Below the pieces are notes generated by a model. The model worked only from the letters and a program-made list of their open reading frames with translations. It had not been told where the DNA came from and ran no database searches. A stretch of 26,691 bases of DNA from an uncultured Flavobacterium sp. GTDB taxonomy: Bacteria; Bacteroidota; Bacteroidia; Flavobacteriales; Flavobacteriaceae. Position numbers and translations under genes: made by a program. The stretch spans positions 1-26,691 of the forward strand of contig NZ_CAMLIX010000042.1 in the NCBI RefSeq assembly GCF_946479975.1. Direction: 5' to 3'. Below, one piece after another: positions 14,130-21,370 of this stretch. The first letter of the stretch is position 1. Every line of letters starts with the position of its first letter.

Positions 14130-14609
14130 CTAATCTTTAGCCTTAATAATAACAGGCAGAATAAATTGTGTTTTCACCGGAATACCGCGTTTAATTGCTG
14201 GATTTACTTTAGGAAAATCGACTAAACGGGCATGCAGAATACTATCAATTTTTATAGTATCATAAGCTACAGAATCTTTAGGAAACTGAGGTTCAAACTT
14301 CATCGTAGCATTAGGGAAAACGGTTACTTTCACTTCAATAGTATCCAATTCTGGATATAAAATTGACAAAGTATCAACATTTAGTTTTTCTTGAATTAAA
14401 CTCGACATTACTTCAAAAAAGCATTGCTGGCGAAGTTTTTTATCCGCAATTTTTTCGCAGTTAGAAACAGACGGATATTCATCAACTTCTTTCCAGTTAA
14501 TCGATTTTAATTCCTTTTGAAGCAACTCTTTTTCAGACGGAACCTGCTTCTCAAAATATTGACAAGAATTAAAAAGAATACAAATAAAAAATGGGAAAAA
14601 CTGCCTCAA
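14130..14609 (-). CDS. Hypothetical lipoprotein
   Basis: I do not recognise a named family for this 159-residue protein. It has a short lipoprotein signal (MRQFFPFFICILFNSC, lipobox FNSC at residue 16) and should be anchored to a membrane. After a charged helical part with two cysteines (SNCEKIADKKLRQQCFFEV) comes a beta-rich C-terminal half: LDTIEVKVTVFPNATMKF, DTIKIDSILHARLVDFPKVN, then PAIKRGIPVKTQFILPVIIK. The last part faintly resembles a TonB C-terminal fold, where a final strand ends in a hydrophobic LPV motif; this is an inference. It stands alone between convergent and divergent neighbours. Confidence 0.75.
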   Translation of the reverse strand: MRQFFPFFICILFNSCQYFEKQVPSEKELLQKELKSINWKEVDEYPSVSNCEKIADKKLRQQCFFEVMSSLIQEKLNVDTLSILYPELDTIEVKVTVFPNATMKFEPQFPKDSVAYDTIKIDSILHARLVDFPKVNPAIKRGIPVKTQFILPVIIKAKD

Positions 14610-14632
14610 AGTTTTAATATTGAATGAATGAA

Positions 14633-14640
14633 CAAAAATA
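14633..14640 (-). promoter_or_regulatory. Candidate -7 element for the lipoprotein gene
   Basis: The minus strand reads TATTTTTG, an exact TAnnTTTG match, 23 bases before the start at 14609. No good -33 box is present upstream. Confidence 0.35.
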
Positions 14641-14711
14641 CGATTTATTTTTCCGAGAATCTTTCGATTACTTTGGAATCTTAAACTTTGCAGAAATACA
14701 ATTTTGGGGAA

Positions 14712-14743
14712 TTTGTATTACAAAGAATAAAATAGTAATTTGG
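14712..14743 (+). promoter_or_regulatory. Candidate promoter for the DUF456 gene
   Basis: TTTG (14712-14715), a 20-base spacer and TAATTTGG (14736-14743; one mismatch to TAnnTTTG) lie 23 bases before the ATG at 14767. Confidence 0.4.
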
Positions 14744-14766
14744 AATAACGAATTTATCAAAAAAAT

Positions 14767-15267
14767 ATGGATTTATTACTGCTCATACTTGGTTTTATAT
14801 GCATGATTGTCGGGATTTTTGGAAGTTTTCTTCCAGTTCTTCCCGGATTATCCTGTTCTTGGGTCGGATTATTATTATTGTATCTCACCAAAGCTGTCGA
14901 AAATAATTATTGGATTTTAGGAATCACATTTGTTTTAATGGTCATTATTACCATTTTAGATTATGTAATTCCCGCAAAAGGCACCAAGAAATTTGGCGGA
15001 AGTTCCTACGGCGTTTGGGGAACCAATATCGGACTAATTGTCGGAATCCTGGCTCCAATTCCCTTTGGAGTTATCATCGGGCCATTCGTCGGGGCGCTTG
15101 TGGGCGAATTATTATTCGATTCTCAAAACCATAAACGTGCTTTCAAAGCTGCAACAGGATCATTACTGGGCTTTCTGGCTTCTAGTTTTATCAATTTTCT
15201 TTTCACAATAGTTTATTTGGGCATTTTTTTACACACCGTATGGGAATATCGAAACATTTTATTTTAA
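14767..15267 (+). CDS. DUF456 family membrane protein
   Basis: This 166-residue membrane protein matches DUF456, a family of Gly-rich, multi-pass proteins of unknown function. Typical features are the N-terminal segment with GIFGSFLPVLPGLSCSWVGL, the loop DYVIPAKGTKKFGGSSYGVW, and the glycine-rich repeat-like stretch GLIVGILAPIPFGVIIGPFV with VGALVGELL. Four or five membrane segments are visible (about 3-22, 28-60, 85-118, 128-162). It appears to be a single-gene unit with its own promoter candidate. No function can be inferred from context. Confidence 0.9.
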   Translation: MDLLLLILGFICMIVGIFGSFLPVLPGLSCSWVGLLLLYLTKAVENNYWILGITFVLMVIITILDYVIPAKGTKKFGGSSYGVWGTNIGLIVGILAPIPFGVIIGPFVGALVGELLFDSQNHKRAFKAATGSLLGFLASSFINFLFTIVYLGIFLHTVWEYRNILF

Positions 15268-15435
15268 TTATGTAACAAATTTTTTTCTCAATCGGTTGCT
15301 TTTTAGCTCAATTTCAAATTTTTTATTCAAAAAAAATATATTTTTATTTGATAATGAAAGGGTTGTGTTTACAGGCGTTCACAAGATTTCTTTGTGATTT
15401 AGACGTTTTTATTCGACTAATTTTTTAACTTAATT

Positions 15436-15466
15436 TTTGGAAATGTTAAAATATTTTATATTTTTA
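15436..15466 (+). promoter_or_regulatory. Candidate promoter of the DUF937-like gene
   Basis: TTTG (15436-15439), a 19-base spacer and TATTTTTA (15459-15466; one mismatch to TAnnTTTG) lie in the 270-base gap between 15268 and 15537. The predicted leader is about 65 bases and includes a 14-bp AT palindrome (AAAATAATTATTTT, 15517-15530) just before the start. The rest of the gap is AT-rich with nothing recognisable. Confidence 0.4.
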
Positions 15467-15537
15467 TCACAATAAACGATAAAAAGCCTCACTTTGTCGG
15501 TTATTTTAAATAAGTAAAAATAATTATTTTTTAAGTT

Positions 15538-16146
15538 ATGAGTATGACCCCCAACCTACAAATTGAACTTAGACGCTTTATTTCTTCAAATGTGGTCTCC
15601 AAGTTAAACAAATTTTATTTTGAGAATGACGCACTTTTAATAAAAGGAATTGATGTCTCGATTGGTACAATTTTAATGGGACTCTATAACAAAGCTGAAG
15701 AATCTGATTTTTATTCTGAAATAGTCTCCATGATAAAAGAAGATTCAACTTTTTACCAAGAAGTTGATTTTAACGCCGGCAGAATTTTATCAGTAGACGA
15801 CTGTTACCGTTTAGAAGGAAACGCTTTGCTTAAAGAATTGTTTTCCAATAAAAAAGGAAGAATATCAGAAATGATTTCAAATGAAGTTGGTATAAAAAGC
15901 GAAACCGCTAGAGAAATACTAAACTTTTCTGCCCTGCTTGTAATGGCTTATTTAAGATGTAATCTTCAATTATTAGAAAGCCTAAAATTACTTCTAGAAG
16001 ATCAAAAAAGAGACATCTTAAACAGTATTCCGCCCGGAATCAAAATCATCCTAGGTTTTTCATCTTACGAAACAGTCGAAGACAAAAGCCAATCTATGGG
16101 AAGATCAATATTTACACTTTTCGGACATAATTTTTTCAGTTTCTAA
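15538..16146 (+). CDS. DUF937-like protein
   Basis: This 202-residue soluble protein has no signal peptide and no membrane segment. The N-terminal 100 residues resemble DUF937: LLIKGIDVSIGTILMGLYNK with a following acidic helix (AEESDFYSEIVSMIKED), then GNALLKELFSNKKGRISEMI and SNEVGIKSETAREILNFSAL, a helical pattern like that of YidB/DUF937 proteins. The C-terminal part, IPPGIKIILGF to the end, is unfamiliar. Many Bacteroidota relatives fuse DUF937 to an OmpA domain, which is absent here. The long AT-rich leader and the lone position suggest a single-gene unit. Function is unknown. Confidence 0.7.
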   Translation: MSMTPNLQIELRRFISSNVVSKLNKFYFENDALLIKGIDVSIGTILMGLYNKAEESDFYSEIVSMIKEDSTFYQEVDFNAGRILSVDDCYRLEGNALLKELFSNKKGRISEMISNEVGIKSETAREILNFSALLVMAYLRCNLQLLESLKLLLEDQKRDILNSIPPGIKIILGFSSYETVEDKSQSMGRSIFTLFGHNFFSF

Positions 16147-16154
16147 AATAAAAA

Positions 16155-16182
16155 AATCCCATTTTCAAAAGAAAACAGGATT
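16155..16182. terminator. Imperfect hairpin between convergent genes
   Basis: AATCC-CA-TTTTC (16155-16166) and GAAAA-CA-GGATT (16171-16182) pair around AAAA with one internal CA/CA mismatch. An A tract precedes it, giving a U tract on the minus strand, so it best serves the pseudouridine synthase gene at 16210-17118. Confidence 0.7.
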
Positions 16183-16209
16183 CATTTATAATTCAAATTT
16201 GAGAAAAAA

Positions 16210-17118
16210 TTACGTGTTTTTCAAATTGATAACTTCTTGTTCAGTCAAAAAGCGCCAGTTTCCTCTCGGAAGATTCTTTTTGGTTAAGCCAGCAAACGAA
16301 ACACGATCAATACGTAAAACATTGTATTCCATCGACTCAAAAATAGAGCGAACAACTTTTACATTCGAAGTTCTCAATTTAAGACCCACTTCGCTTTTTG
16401 GTTCATTGTCAATATAACTAATATCCTCAACAGAAATGCGGTGTCCGTCAATAACCAAACCTTTGCTGATTTTTTCCAAATCCTCAAACTTCAAGTTCTT
16501 GTCTAAAGAAACCTGATAAATCTTAGACGATTTCTGATTCGGTAAAGTAAACTTACGAATCATATCTGTATCGTTTGTAAACAATAACAAACCAGTAGTA
16601 TTCTTGTCCATTCTTCCAATTGCAGCAATTTTTGCATTTGTAGAACCGCGAACAAGTTCTAGAACATTACGATATTCCTGACCTTCGTCAAATGCAGTCG
16701 TAAAGTTTTTAGGCTTATTCAATAAAATATATTCTTTCTTTTCTGGCGTCAAAGTAACACCGTCAAAGTTTACAACATCAGTAATTTTTACCAGATAACC
16801 CATTTCAGTCACAGCAACACCGTTAACCTTAACGTTTCCAGACTGAATATAAATATCAGCATCACGACGAGAACAAACACCAGAATTAGAAATGTATTTG
16901 TTCAAACGAATTTCATCTGAAGCCTTTTGTCTTTTCGGAGCCTGATTTTGTTTCTTAATTTTTTCTTCCACAGCTTCCTTCGCTGCTTTAACCTCTGGCT
17001 TCACTTTCTTCGGCCCTTGAGCACGTTTTGCCATAGGAGGTTTTGGCTTACTAGAGTTTGATCTTGAGCTATTTGGTCTCGAACCGCCTCTCTTATTATT
17101 GCCTTCCTTGTTGTTCAT
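16210..17118 (-). CDS. rluB: Pseudouridine synthase, RluB/RsuA type
   Basis: This 302-residue enzyme converts uridine to pseudouridine in rRNA; the RluB class modifies 23S rRNA helix 80 in E. coli. Residues 1-68 form a low-complexity, basic extension rich in Ser, Lys, Pro and Arg, common in Bacteroidota homologues and probably disordered RNA-contacting sequence. An S4 domain follows (about 70-117, RLNKYISNSGVCSRRDADIY), then the synthase domain with the catalytic Asp171 in IGRMDKNTTGLLLFTND. SKIYQVSLDK and VLRIDRVSFAGLTKKNLPRG are also typical. The exact target class (RluB versus RluF or RsuA) is inferred. A good -7 box lies at 17136-17143. Confidence 0.9.
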   Translation of the reverse strand: MNNKEGNNKRGGSRPNSSRSNSSKPKPPMAKRAQGPKKVKPEVKAAKEAVEEKIKKQNQAPKRQKASDEIRLNKYISNSGVCSRRDADIYIQSGNVKVNGVAVTEMGYLVKITDVVNFDGVTLTPEKKEYILLNKPKNFTTAFDEGQEYRNVLELVRGSTNAKIAAIGRMDKNTTGLLLFTNDTDMIRKFTLPNQKSSKIYQVSLDKNLKFEDLEKISKGLVIDGHRISVEDISYIDNEPKSEVGLKLRTSNVKVVRSIFESMEYNVLRIDRVSFAGLTKKNLPRGNWRFLTEQEVINLKNT

Positions 17119-17135
17119 AAAATCATTAATTTGTG

Positions 17136-17143
17136 CAAAGATA
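17136..17143 (-). promoter_or_regulatory. -7 element upstream of the pseudouridine synthase gene
   Basis: The minus strand reads TATCTTTG, 17 bases before the start at 17118. The same TATCTTTGC core lies 16 bases before mvaD at 21348-21355, which supports both calls. Confidence 0.55.
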
Positions 17144-17242
17144 GTTTTTTCCTGCTAATAAAACTTAAGTTCATTGTTCTTAGATTGATAGCTATAACTT
17201 TTTGATGAATTTGAAGCATCACAATACGATTTTTTTAAACAT

Positions 17243-17316
17243 CGTTTCCCGCTCTTCATTACAATCTTTTATAGCGAACCCCGCTATAAAAGGATTTTCA
17301 TTTCAATCGGGGCTAG
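17243..17316. ncRNA. Conserved-looking structured element (candidate Flavobacterium RNA or repeat)
   Basis: In the 315-base gene-free stretch 17119-17433, TTTTATAGCG (17267-17276) and CGCTATAAAA (17282-17291) form a perfect 10-bp stem around AACCC. Outside it, TTTCCCGCTCTTCATTACAA and GATTTTCATTTCAATCGGGG could pair through CCC/GGG. I recognise this arrangement (CCCGAT-type ends around a TTTATAGCG stem) as recurring in Flavobacterium genomes. It may be a dispersed repeat or an RNA such as the Flavo-1 motif; I cannot decide from the sequence alone. Strand is not determined. Confidence 0.5.
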
Positions 17317-17352
17317 CTTTCAAACAATTGGCTTCCTTTAAACATTTTGCTG

Positions 17353-17423
17353 TTCGCAAAGATTAACAAAGACACAAAAAAACTTAGTGTATCTCTGCGA
17401 AATCTCTTAGCGTATCTTTGTGG
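17353..17423. repeat. GCAAAG/CTTTG inverted repeat downstream of the UbiA gene
   Basis: TTCGCAAAGATTAACAAAG (from 17353) faces CTCTGCGAAATCTCTTAGCG and TATCTTTGTGG (to about 17423). It belongs to the same broad family as the repeats at 6044-6174 and 11941-12029. It lies just after the prenyltransferase stop and may work as its terminator. Confidence 0.6.
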
Positions 17424-17433
17424 AATAATAGCC

Positions 17434-18390
17434 TTAATAATTAGAAATCAATTCTCTTCCGTGCCACAAAACACTCGGATTAATCAAAACAATGCAGAAA
17501 ACTCCAGAAACAATCAAAAATTTCAAAAGATTATGAAGCCTTAAAAAATGTTCCTTAGAATCTGATCGCCATAAAAACATCAAAAAGAAAATTAAAACGC
17601 CAAAACACACATAAAAGTAAATGTCCATATAACCCACATCATAAACATTAATTAAAATGTAAACCGGAAAAATAGTAGAAATCGTCAAAGCCGTAATAAC
17701 TTGCTTCGAAATTTTCTCTCCATAAATCACCGGAATTGTTCTGTAATTGGTTACCAAATCACCTTTTAAATTCTCCAAATCTTTTATCATTTCGCGAATC
17801 AGCAAAAGCAGAAACAAGAAAATTGCATGTGCGCAAATCACCACAAAGTGACTCATATGATTTTCGATTTCTTCAAATGAAATCTTATTATAGAAATACA
17901 AAAGAATGGCAAAAAACGGAGTCACAGCAAGCAGTGCCGACATTAAATTGCCAATAATTGGATACTTTTTAATTTTATGAGAATAAAACCAAATCATAAA
18001 AATATAAGCCGAAAAGAATAAAAAAGCACGCCAAGAAACAATAGAAGCCATTAAAACCGCCAAAAAATTCAAACTAAAATAAACCGTTAATTTTGTTTTC
18101 TGACTTATCAAACGATCCAGCATCGACTTGTTAGGTCTGTTAATTAAATCTTTCTGACTATCGTAAAAATTATTGATAATATAACCCGAAGCAATTGTCA
18201 TCGCCGAAGCAAAAACAATCAAAAACAAATAGAAATCCAGCAGAATATCTAAAGCTCTGATTTCTGGCGCAAGTATAAAAATAGCCGATAAATACTGTGC
18301 CAAAACAATTATTGGAATGTTGTAACCTCTTACCACAGAGAACAGACTAACAATTTTCATTATCAAAAGTTTGTGCTGTCTGCTTAACAT
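17434..18390 (-). CDS. UbiA family prenyltransferase (geranylgeranylglycerol-phosphate geranylgeranyltransferase-like)
   Basis: This 318-residue enzyme has about eight to nine membrane helices and belongs to the UbiA superfamily, which joins a prenyl diphosphate to an acceptor in the membrane. The first Mg2+-diphosphate motif is NNFYDSQKDLINRPNK (N73, D77, D81), the second is REMIKDLENLKGD (D204, D211). Flavobacterial relatives are often annotated as geranylgeranylglycerol-phosphate geranylgeranyltransferase, but the acceptor here is not established; a quinone or other isoprenoid lipid is possible. The start may also be the ATG at 18360 (MKIVSLFSVVRGYN), which drops ten residues. It lies downstream of mevalonate kinase and mvaD on the same strand, so substrate supply and use are grouped. 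Confidence 0.85.
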   Translation of the reverse strand: MLSRQHKLLIMKIVSLFSVVRGYNIPIIVLAQYLSAIFILAPEIRALDILLDFYLFLIVFASAMTIASGYIINNFYDSQKDLINRPNKSMLDRLISQKTKLTVYFSLNFLAVLMASIVSWRAFLFFSAYIFMIWFYSHKIKKYPIIGNLMSALLAVTPFFAILLYFYNKISFEEIENHMSHFVVICAHAIFLFLLLLIREMIKDLENLKGDLVTNYRTIPVIYGEKISKQVITALTISTIFPVYILINVYDVGYMDIYFYVCFGVLIFFLMFLWRSDSKEHFLRLHNLLKFLIVSGVFCIVLINPSVLWHGRELISNY

Positions 18391-18451
18391 AAATTAAAGT
18401 TTGTAAAAGATTAGATTAGGGAAGTTAAAAGATATTTTTGATTTTAAAAAT

Positions 18452-19042
18452 TTAGAGTTTGTTTTTTAACAATTCTTTGGAGCCAAAACCTAATTTTCGA
18501 ATGCAGGTCAAAGCTTGTTTTTGAGTGATCTCAATTTCTTTGATGTCTTTTTTCTCCACAAAAACCACAGAACCACTCCACGGATTTGGAGCATCTGGAA
18601 CAAAAACGGTAAAATTGTTTTCGTCGATTTGTTCGATCAAAAAAGCAAATTGCCAGCCGGCGTCTGTTGGAACTAAGATTACTTTTAAGTCTTCTTTAGA
18701 TTCAATTCCCATTATATTTTCATTCATGCTTTTCATAAATGAATAACCAGGAACAAAACTTAAAATACCGTTTTCTAGTTTTCCAATAAGTTCTTTTGCT
18801 TTTTTAGTTCTTGCCAATAAACCTGCTCCCAAACAGATAATAACGATAATTATTATTCCGATAAATTCCTGAAGTGCAATTCCTAAAACATGAACTCTAG
18901 GCAGATTATGTACAAGAGGCAGTGTGATTTTTTTCAGAATACCATATCCTTTTTCAAGAATAACAAGCAGTACTACTAAAGGTGCTAAAAAAAGAATTCC
19001 TCCCAAAAAAGTTGCTTTGATTATTCTTAAAATACTTTTCAT
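18452..19042 (-). CDS. DUF502 family membrane protein
   Basis: This 196-residue protein has two N-terminal membrane segments (about 10-31 and 52-78, LGGILFLAPLVVLLVILEKG and GIALQEFIGIIIIVIICLGA) and a soluble C-terminal domain. Family features are the GKLENGILSFVPGYSFMKSM region, VILVPTDAGWQFAFLIEQ, and FVPDAPNPWSGSVVFVEKKD, the DUF502 signature (VPTxPNPxSG-like). Function is unknown. It sits between the mevalonate kinase and UbiA genes with gaps of about 60 bases on each side, so it is probably part of the same transcription unit. Confidence 0.9.
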   Translation of the reverse strand: MKSILRIIKATFLGGILFLAPLVVLLVILEKGYGILKKITLPLVHNLPRVHVLGIALQEFIGIIIIVIICLGAGLLARTKKAKELIGKLENGILSFVPGYSFMKSMNENIMGIESKEDLKVILVPTDAGWQFAFLIEQIDENNFTVFVPDAPNPWSGSVVFVEKKDIKEIEITQKQALTCIRKLGFGSKELLKNKL

Positions 19043-19108
19043 AATAAATAACTTTTAGGATGAAAAACTTATGAAAAACTACTCAAATAACTTAGGCTTG
19101 TAAGGGAA

Positions 19109-20047
19109 TTAAAATTGATAAACAACTTCTAATTTATAATCTTTTAAAGAAGCTTTTGCGCGTTCTAAATCTTCAGTAAAACCTAGAATATAACCGCCGC
19201 CACCAGAACCACAAAGTTTCAGGTAATAATCGTTGGTGTCAATTCCTTGTTGCCAGATTCCGTGAAATTGTTCTGGAATCATTGGTTTAAAGTGATTTAA
19301 AACAACTTTAGATAGCTTTTTAGTGTTGGTAAACAAAGACTTCATATCGCCGTGCAAAAAGTTTTCTACGCAGGCATCTGTATGTTTTACAAATTGGTTT
19401 TTAAGCATCGCACGGAAACCTTTATCTTTTAGGTTTTCCATAAAAATATTAACCATTGGAGCCGTTTCGCCAACAATTCCAGAGTCTAATAAAAACACGG
19501 CGCCTTTTCCGTCAAAACTTTGAGTCGGAATTCCAGTTGCTTCAATATTGTCTTTAGAATTAATTAAAATCGGAATGCTTAAATAACTGTTCAACGGATC
19601 TAAACCAGAACTTTTTCCGTGGAAAAAGCTTTCCATTTGAGAAAAAACATTTTTTAAGTGTAATAATTTTTCACGAGTCAAATTCTCCAGAACTGTGATT
19701 TTGTTTACAGCATATTTATCATAAATAGCCGCAACAAGTGCACCGCTGCTTCCAACGCCGTATCCTTGCGGAATACTAGAATCGAAATACATGCCAGATT
19801 CGACATCGTTTTTTAGAGTTTCTAAATCGAAAGTAACCAAATCAGGTTGTTCAGTTTGTAACGTTGCAAGATAAATTACGTAACGTTTTAAACTTGCGTT
19901 CGATGCGATTGCTTCATCCGAAGGTTCTTCAGATTTCTTCAAAGCACCATTGTAAAAATTATAAGGGATAGAAAGTCCTTTAGAGTCGCGGATAATTCCG
20001 TATTCTCCAAAGAGTAATATTTTTGAGTAAAATAATGGTCCTTTCAT
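19109..20047 (-). CDS. Mevalonate kinase (GHMP kinase)
   Basis: This 312-residue GHMP kinase phosphorylates mevalonate in the isoprenoid pathway. Motif 1 is in YSKILLFGEYGIIRDSKGLS; motif 2, the ATP-binding loop, is SSIPQGYGVGSSGALVAAIY; the catalytic Asp region is GKSSGLDPLNSYLSIPI; and motif 3 is LCGSGGGGYILGF near the C-terminus. The family assignment as mevalonate kinase rests on the typical Bacteroidota N-terminus and on mvaD being close by; another GHMP kinase of the same pathway, the GYDIA-type phosphomevalonate kinase, would have a different N-terminus and is not seen here. It starts 3 bases after a 49-codon ORF, so the two are probably coupled. Confidence 0.9.
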   Translation of the reverse strand: MKGPLFYSKILLFGEYGIIRDSKGLSIPYNFYNGALKKSEEPSDEAIASNASLKRYVIYLATLQTEQPDLVTFDLETLKNDVESGMYFDSSIPQGYGVGSSGALVAAIYDKYAVNKITVLENLTREKLLHLKNVFSQMESFFHGKSSGLDPLNSYLSIPILINSKDNIEATGIPTQSFDGKGAVFLLDSGIVGETAPMVNIFMENLKDKGFRAMLKNQFVKHTDACVENFLHGDMKSLFTNTKKLSKVVLNHFKPMIPEQFHGIWQQGIDTNDYYLKLCGSGGGGYILGFTEDLERAKASLKDYKLEVVYQF

Positions 20048-20050
20048 GAT

Positions 20051-20200
20051 TTATTTTATGTCTTTTTTTATTTTATTTTTTGAAGATGCTTTTTTATTTA
20101 ATCCTTTTTTAAGAATTTCTCTAACCTTTTTTATTATAGCAGGATTGTTTGTTGCCATCAATAAGCTAATTGCGTCAATCTTGTCCTTTTTAATTCCCAT
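20051..20200 (-). CDS. Small basic protein between mvaD and mevalonate kinase
   Basis: An ATG-started frame of 49 codons (MGIKKDKIDAISLLMATNNP, then AIIKKVREILKKGLNKKASS and KNKIKKDIK) fills the gap between mvaD and the mevalonate kinase. The stop lies 3 bases before the kinase start, the usual spacing for coupled genes. The predicted product is helical and strongly basic at its C-terminus (many Lys), with no signal or membrane segment. I do not recognise it. An overlapping 60-codon frame on the other strand (20046-20228) is hydrophobic and antisense to the operon. The context, the coding direction and the charge pattern favour the minus-strand frame. Confidence 0.6.
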   Translation of the reverse strand: MGIKKDKIDAISLLMATNNPAIIKKVREILKKGLNKKASSKNKIKKDIK

Positions 20201-20230
20201 AATCAAAAATTTAATTAAAGATACGTAAAA

Positions 20231-21331
20231 TTACAATGCAATTGCACCCTCTCCAATTTTGTCGCAAATGTACTGACGATTCTGACAAAATACAACTAAT
20301 TCGTCCTGAATAAATTGTAATACTTTTTCCGCAACGTTTTCGGGATATAATACATGCACATTTGCTCCTGCATCAAGCGTAAAACAAACTGGAATTTGGG
20401 TTTCATTTCTAAATTTCCAAATAGAATTTATAATTTGAAGGGTGTTTGGTTTCATCAAAATAAAATATGGCATCGAAGTCATCATCATAGCGTGTAGAGT
20501 CAAAGCTTCACTTTCTACAACTTTGATAAAATCTTCTATATTTCCGTTTTCGAAAATGGTAATTAATTTATCCAGATTTTCATGCGCTTGTGCAAAACGT
20601 CTTTCAGCATACGGATGATTGTGCATTAAATCGTGGCCAACGGTACTCGAAACTTGTTTTTCGCCTTTATCAACCAACAAAATTGTATCTTGATAATTCT
20701 TGAAGTTTTCGTGAATTGCATATGGAAATTCAACTCCAAATAAATCGGTACTTCCTTTAATATTGGCTTGATTTCCCCAAACCACAACATTTCCTTTTAC
20801 GCTTCTGCAAGCACTTCCAGAACCTAAACGAGCCAAAAAAGAAGCTTTTTGATAGAAATAATCATCGGTCATTTCTGGGTTTAGTTTTCTCTCTAAACTC
20901 ATAAAATTCATTGCCAAAGCCGCCATTCCAGAAGCCGAAGAAGCAATTCCTGAACTATGTGGAAATGTATTCTGCGTGTCAATTGTAAAATGATATTGTT
21001 TCAAAAACGGCAGATAAACTTCAACTCTTTCCAAAAACTTCTGAATCTTTGGTTTGAAATCTTCTTTTGGTTTTCCTTCAAAAAGTAAATCAAAAGAAAA
21101 GCTATTTGTCCCACTGAGCGGAGTCGAAGTGTCTCTTTTCTCAAAACCTAATTTCGTAATCGTTTTGCAATTATTCAAAGTAAAACTTACCGACGGATTT
21201 GCTGGAATCTGGTTGTCTTTTTTCCCCCAGTATTTTACTAATGCAATGTTGCTTGGAGCGCTCCATTCAAAGTTTCCGTTTTCGATTGTTGAAGTATAAG
21301 AAGAAGGTATAAAATCAGCTGCTGAATACAT
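20231..21331 (-). CDS. mvaD: Diphosphomevalonate decarboxylase
   Basis: This 366-residue GHMP-type enzyme decarboxylates mevalonate diphosphate to isopentenyl diphosphate with ATP. Family motifs: APSNIALVKYWGKKDNQIPA and NPSVSFTL near the start, FPHSSGIASSASGMAALAMN (ATP loop), ARLGSGSACRSVKGNVVVWG, and TLDAGANVHVLYPEN, which holds the catalytic Asp region. Residues 67-75 (DTSTPLSGT) are encoded by a 20-bp dispersed repeat (21112-21131) in a loop between two less conserved parts; the frame is kept. The gene is the first of the isoprenoid unit running to 17434, and a good -7 box lies 16 bases before its start. Confidence 0.93.
   Translation of the reverse strand: MYSAADFIPSSYTSTIENGNFEWSAPSNIALVKYWGKKDNQIPANPSVSFTLNNCKTITKLGFEKRDTSTPLSGTNSFSFDLLFEGKPKEDFKPKIQKFLERVEVYLPFLKQYHFTIDTQNTFPHSSGIASSASGMAALAMNFMSLERKLNPEMTDDYFYQKASFLARLGSGSACRSVKGNVVVWGNQANIKGSTDLFGVEFPYAIHENFKNYQDTILLVDKGEKQVSSTVGHDLMHNHPYAERRFAQAHENLDKLITIFENGNIEDFIKVVESEALTLHAMMMTSMPYFILMKPNTLQIINSIWKFRNETQIPVCFTLDAGANVHVLYPENVAEKVLQFIQDELVVFCQNRQYICDKIGEGAIAL
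21112..21131. repeat. Intragenic dispersed repeat, copy 2 (inside mvaD)
   Basis: CACTGAGCGGAGTCGAAGTG matches the copy in the cyclase gene (8682-8701) in 17 of 20 bases and is read in the same frame: STPLSG here, STSLSV there. The ends CACT and AGTG are complementary. Confidence 0.8.
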
Positions 21332-21347
21332 GAATTATAAATTTTTG

Positions 21348-21355
21348 CAAAGATA
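21348..21355 (-). promoter_or_regulatory. -7 element upstream of mvaD
   Basis: The minus strand reads TATCTTTG, an exact TAnnTTTG match, 16 bases before the mvaD start. The same box and spacing precede the pseudouridine synthase gene. The -33 box is unclear. Confidence 0.55.
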
Positions 21356-21370
21356 GTTTTTAAATTTTTG

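Noticed and set aside
14624..14806. A 60-codon plus-strand frame overlapping the DUF456 start
   Set aside because: It covers the promoter region of DUF456, overlaps that gene out of frame, and has no recognisable protein pattern.
20046..20228. A 60-codon plus-strand frame between mvaD and mevalonate kinase
   Set aside because: It is antisense to the operon and reads as generic hydrophobic sequence caused by Lys-rich codons on the other strand; the minus-strand frame 20051-20200 fits the operon better.
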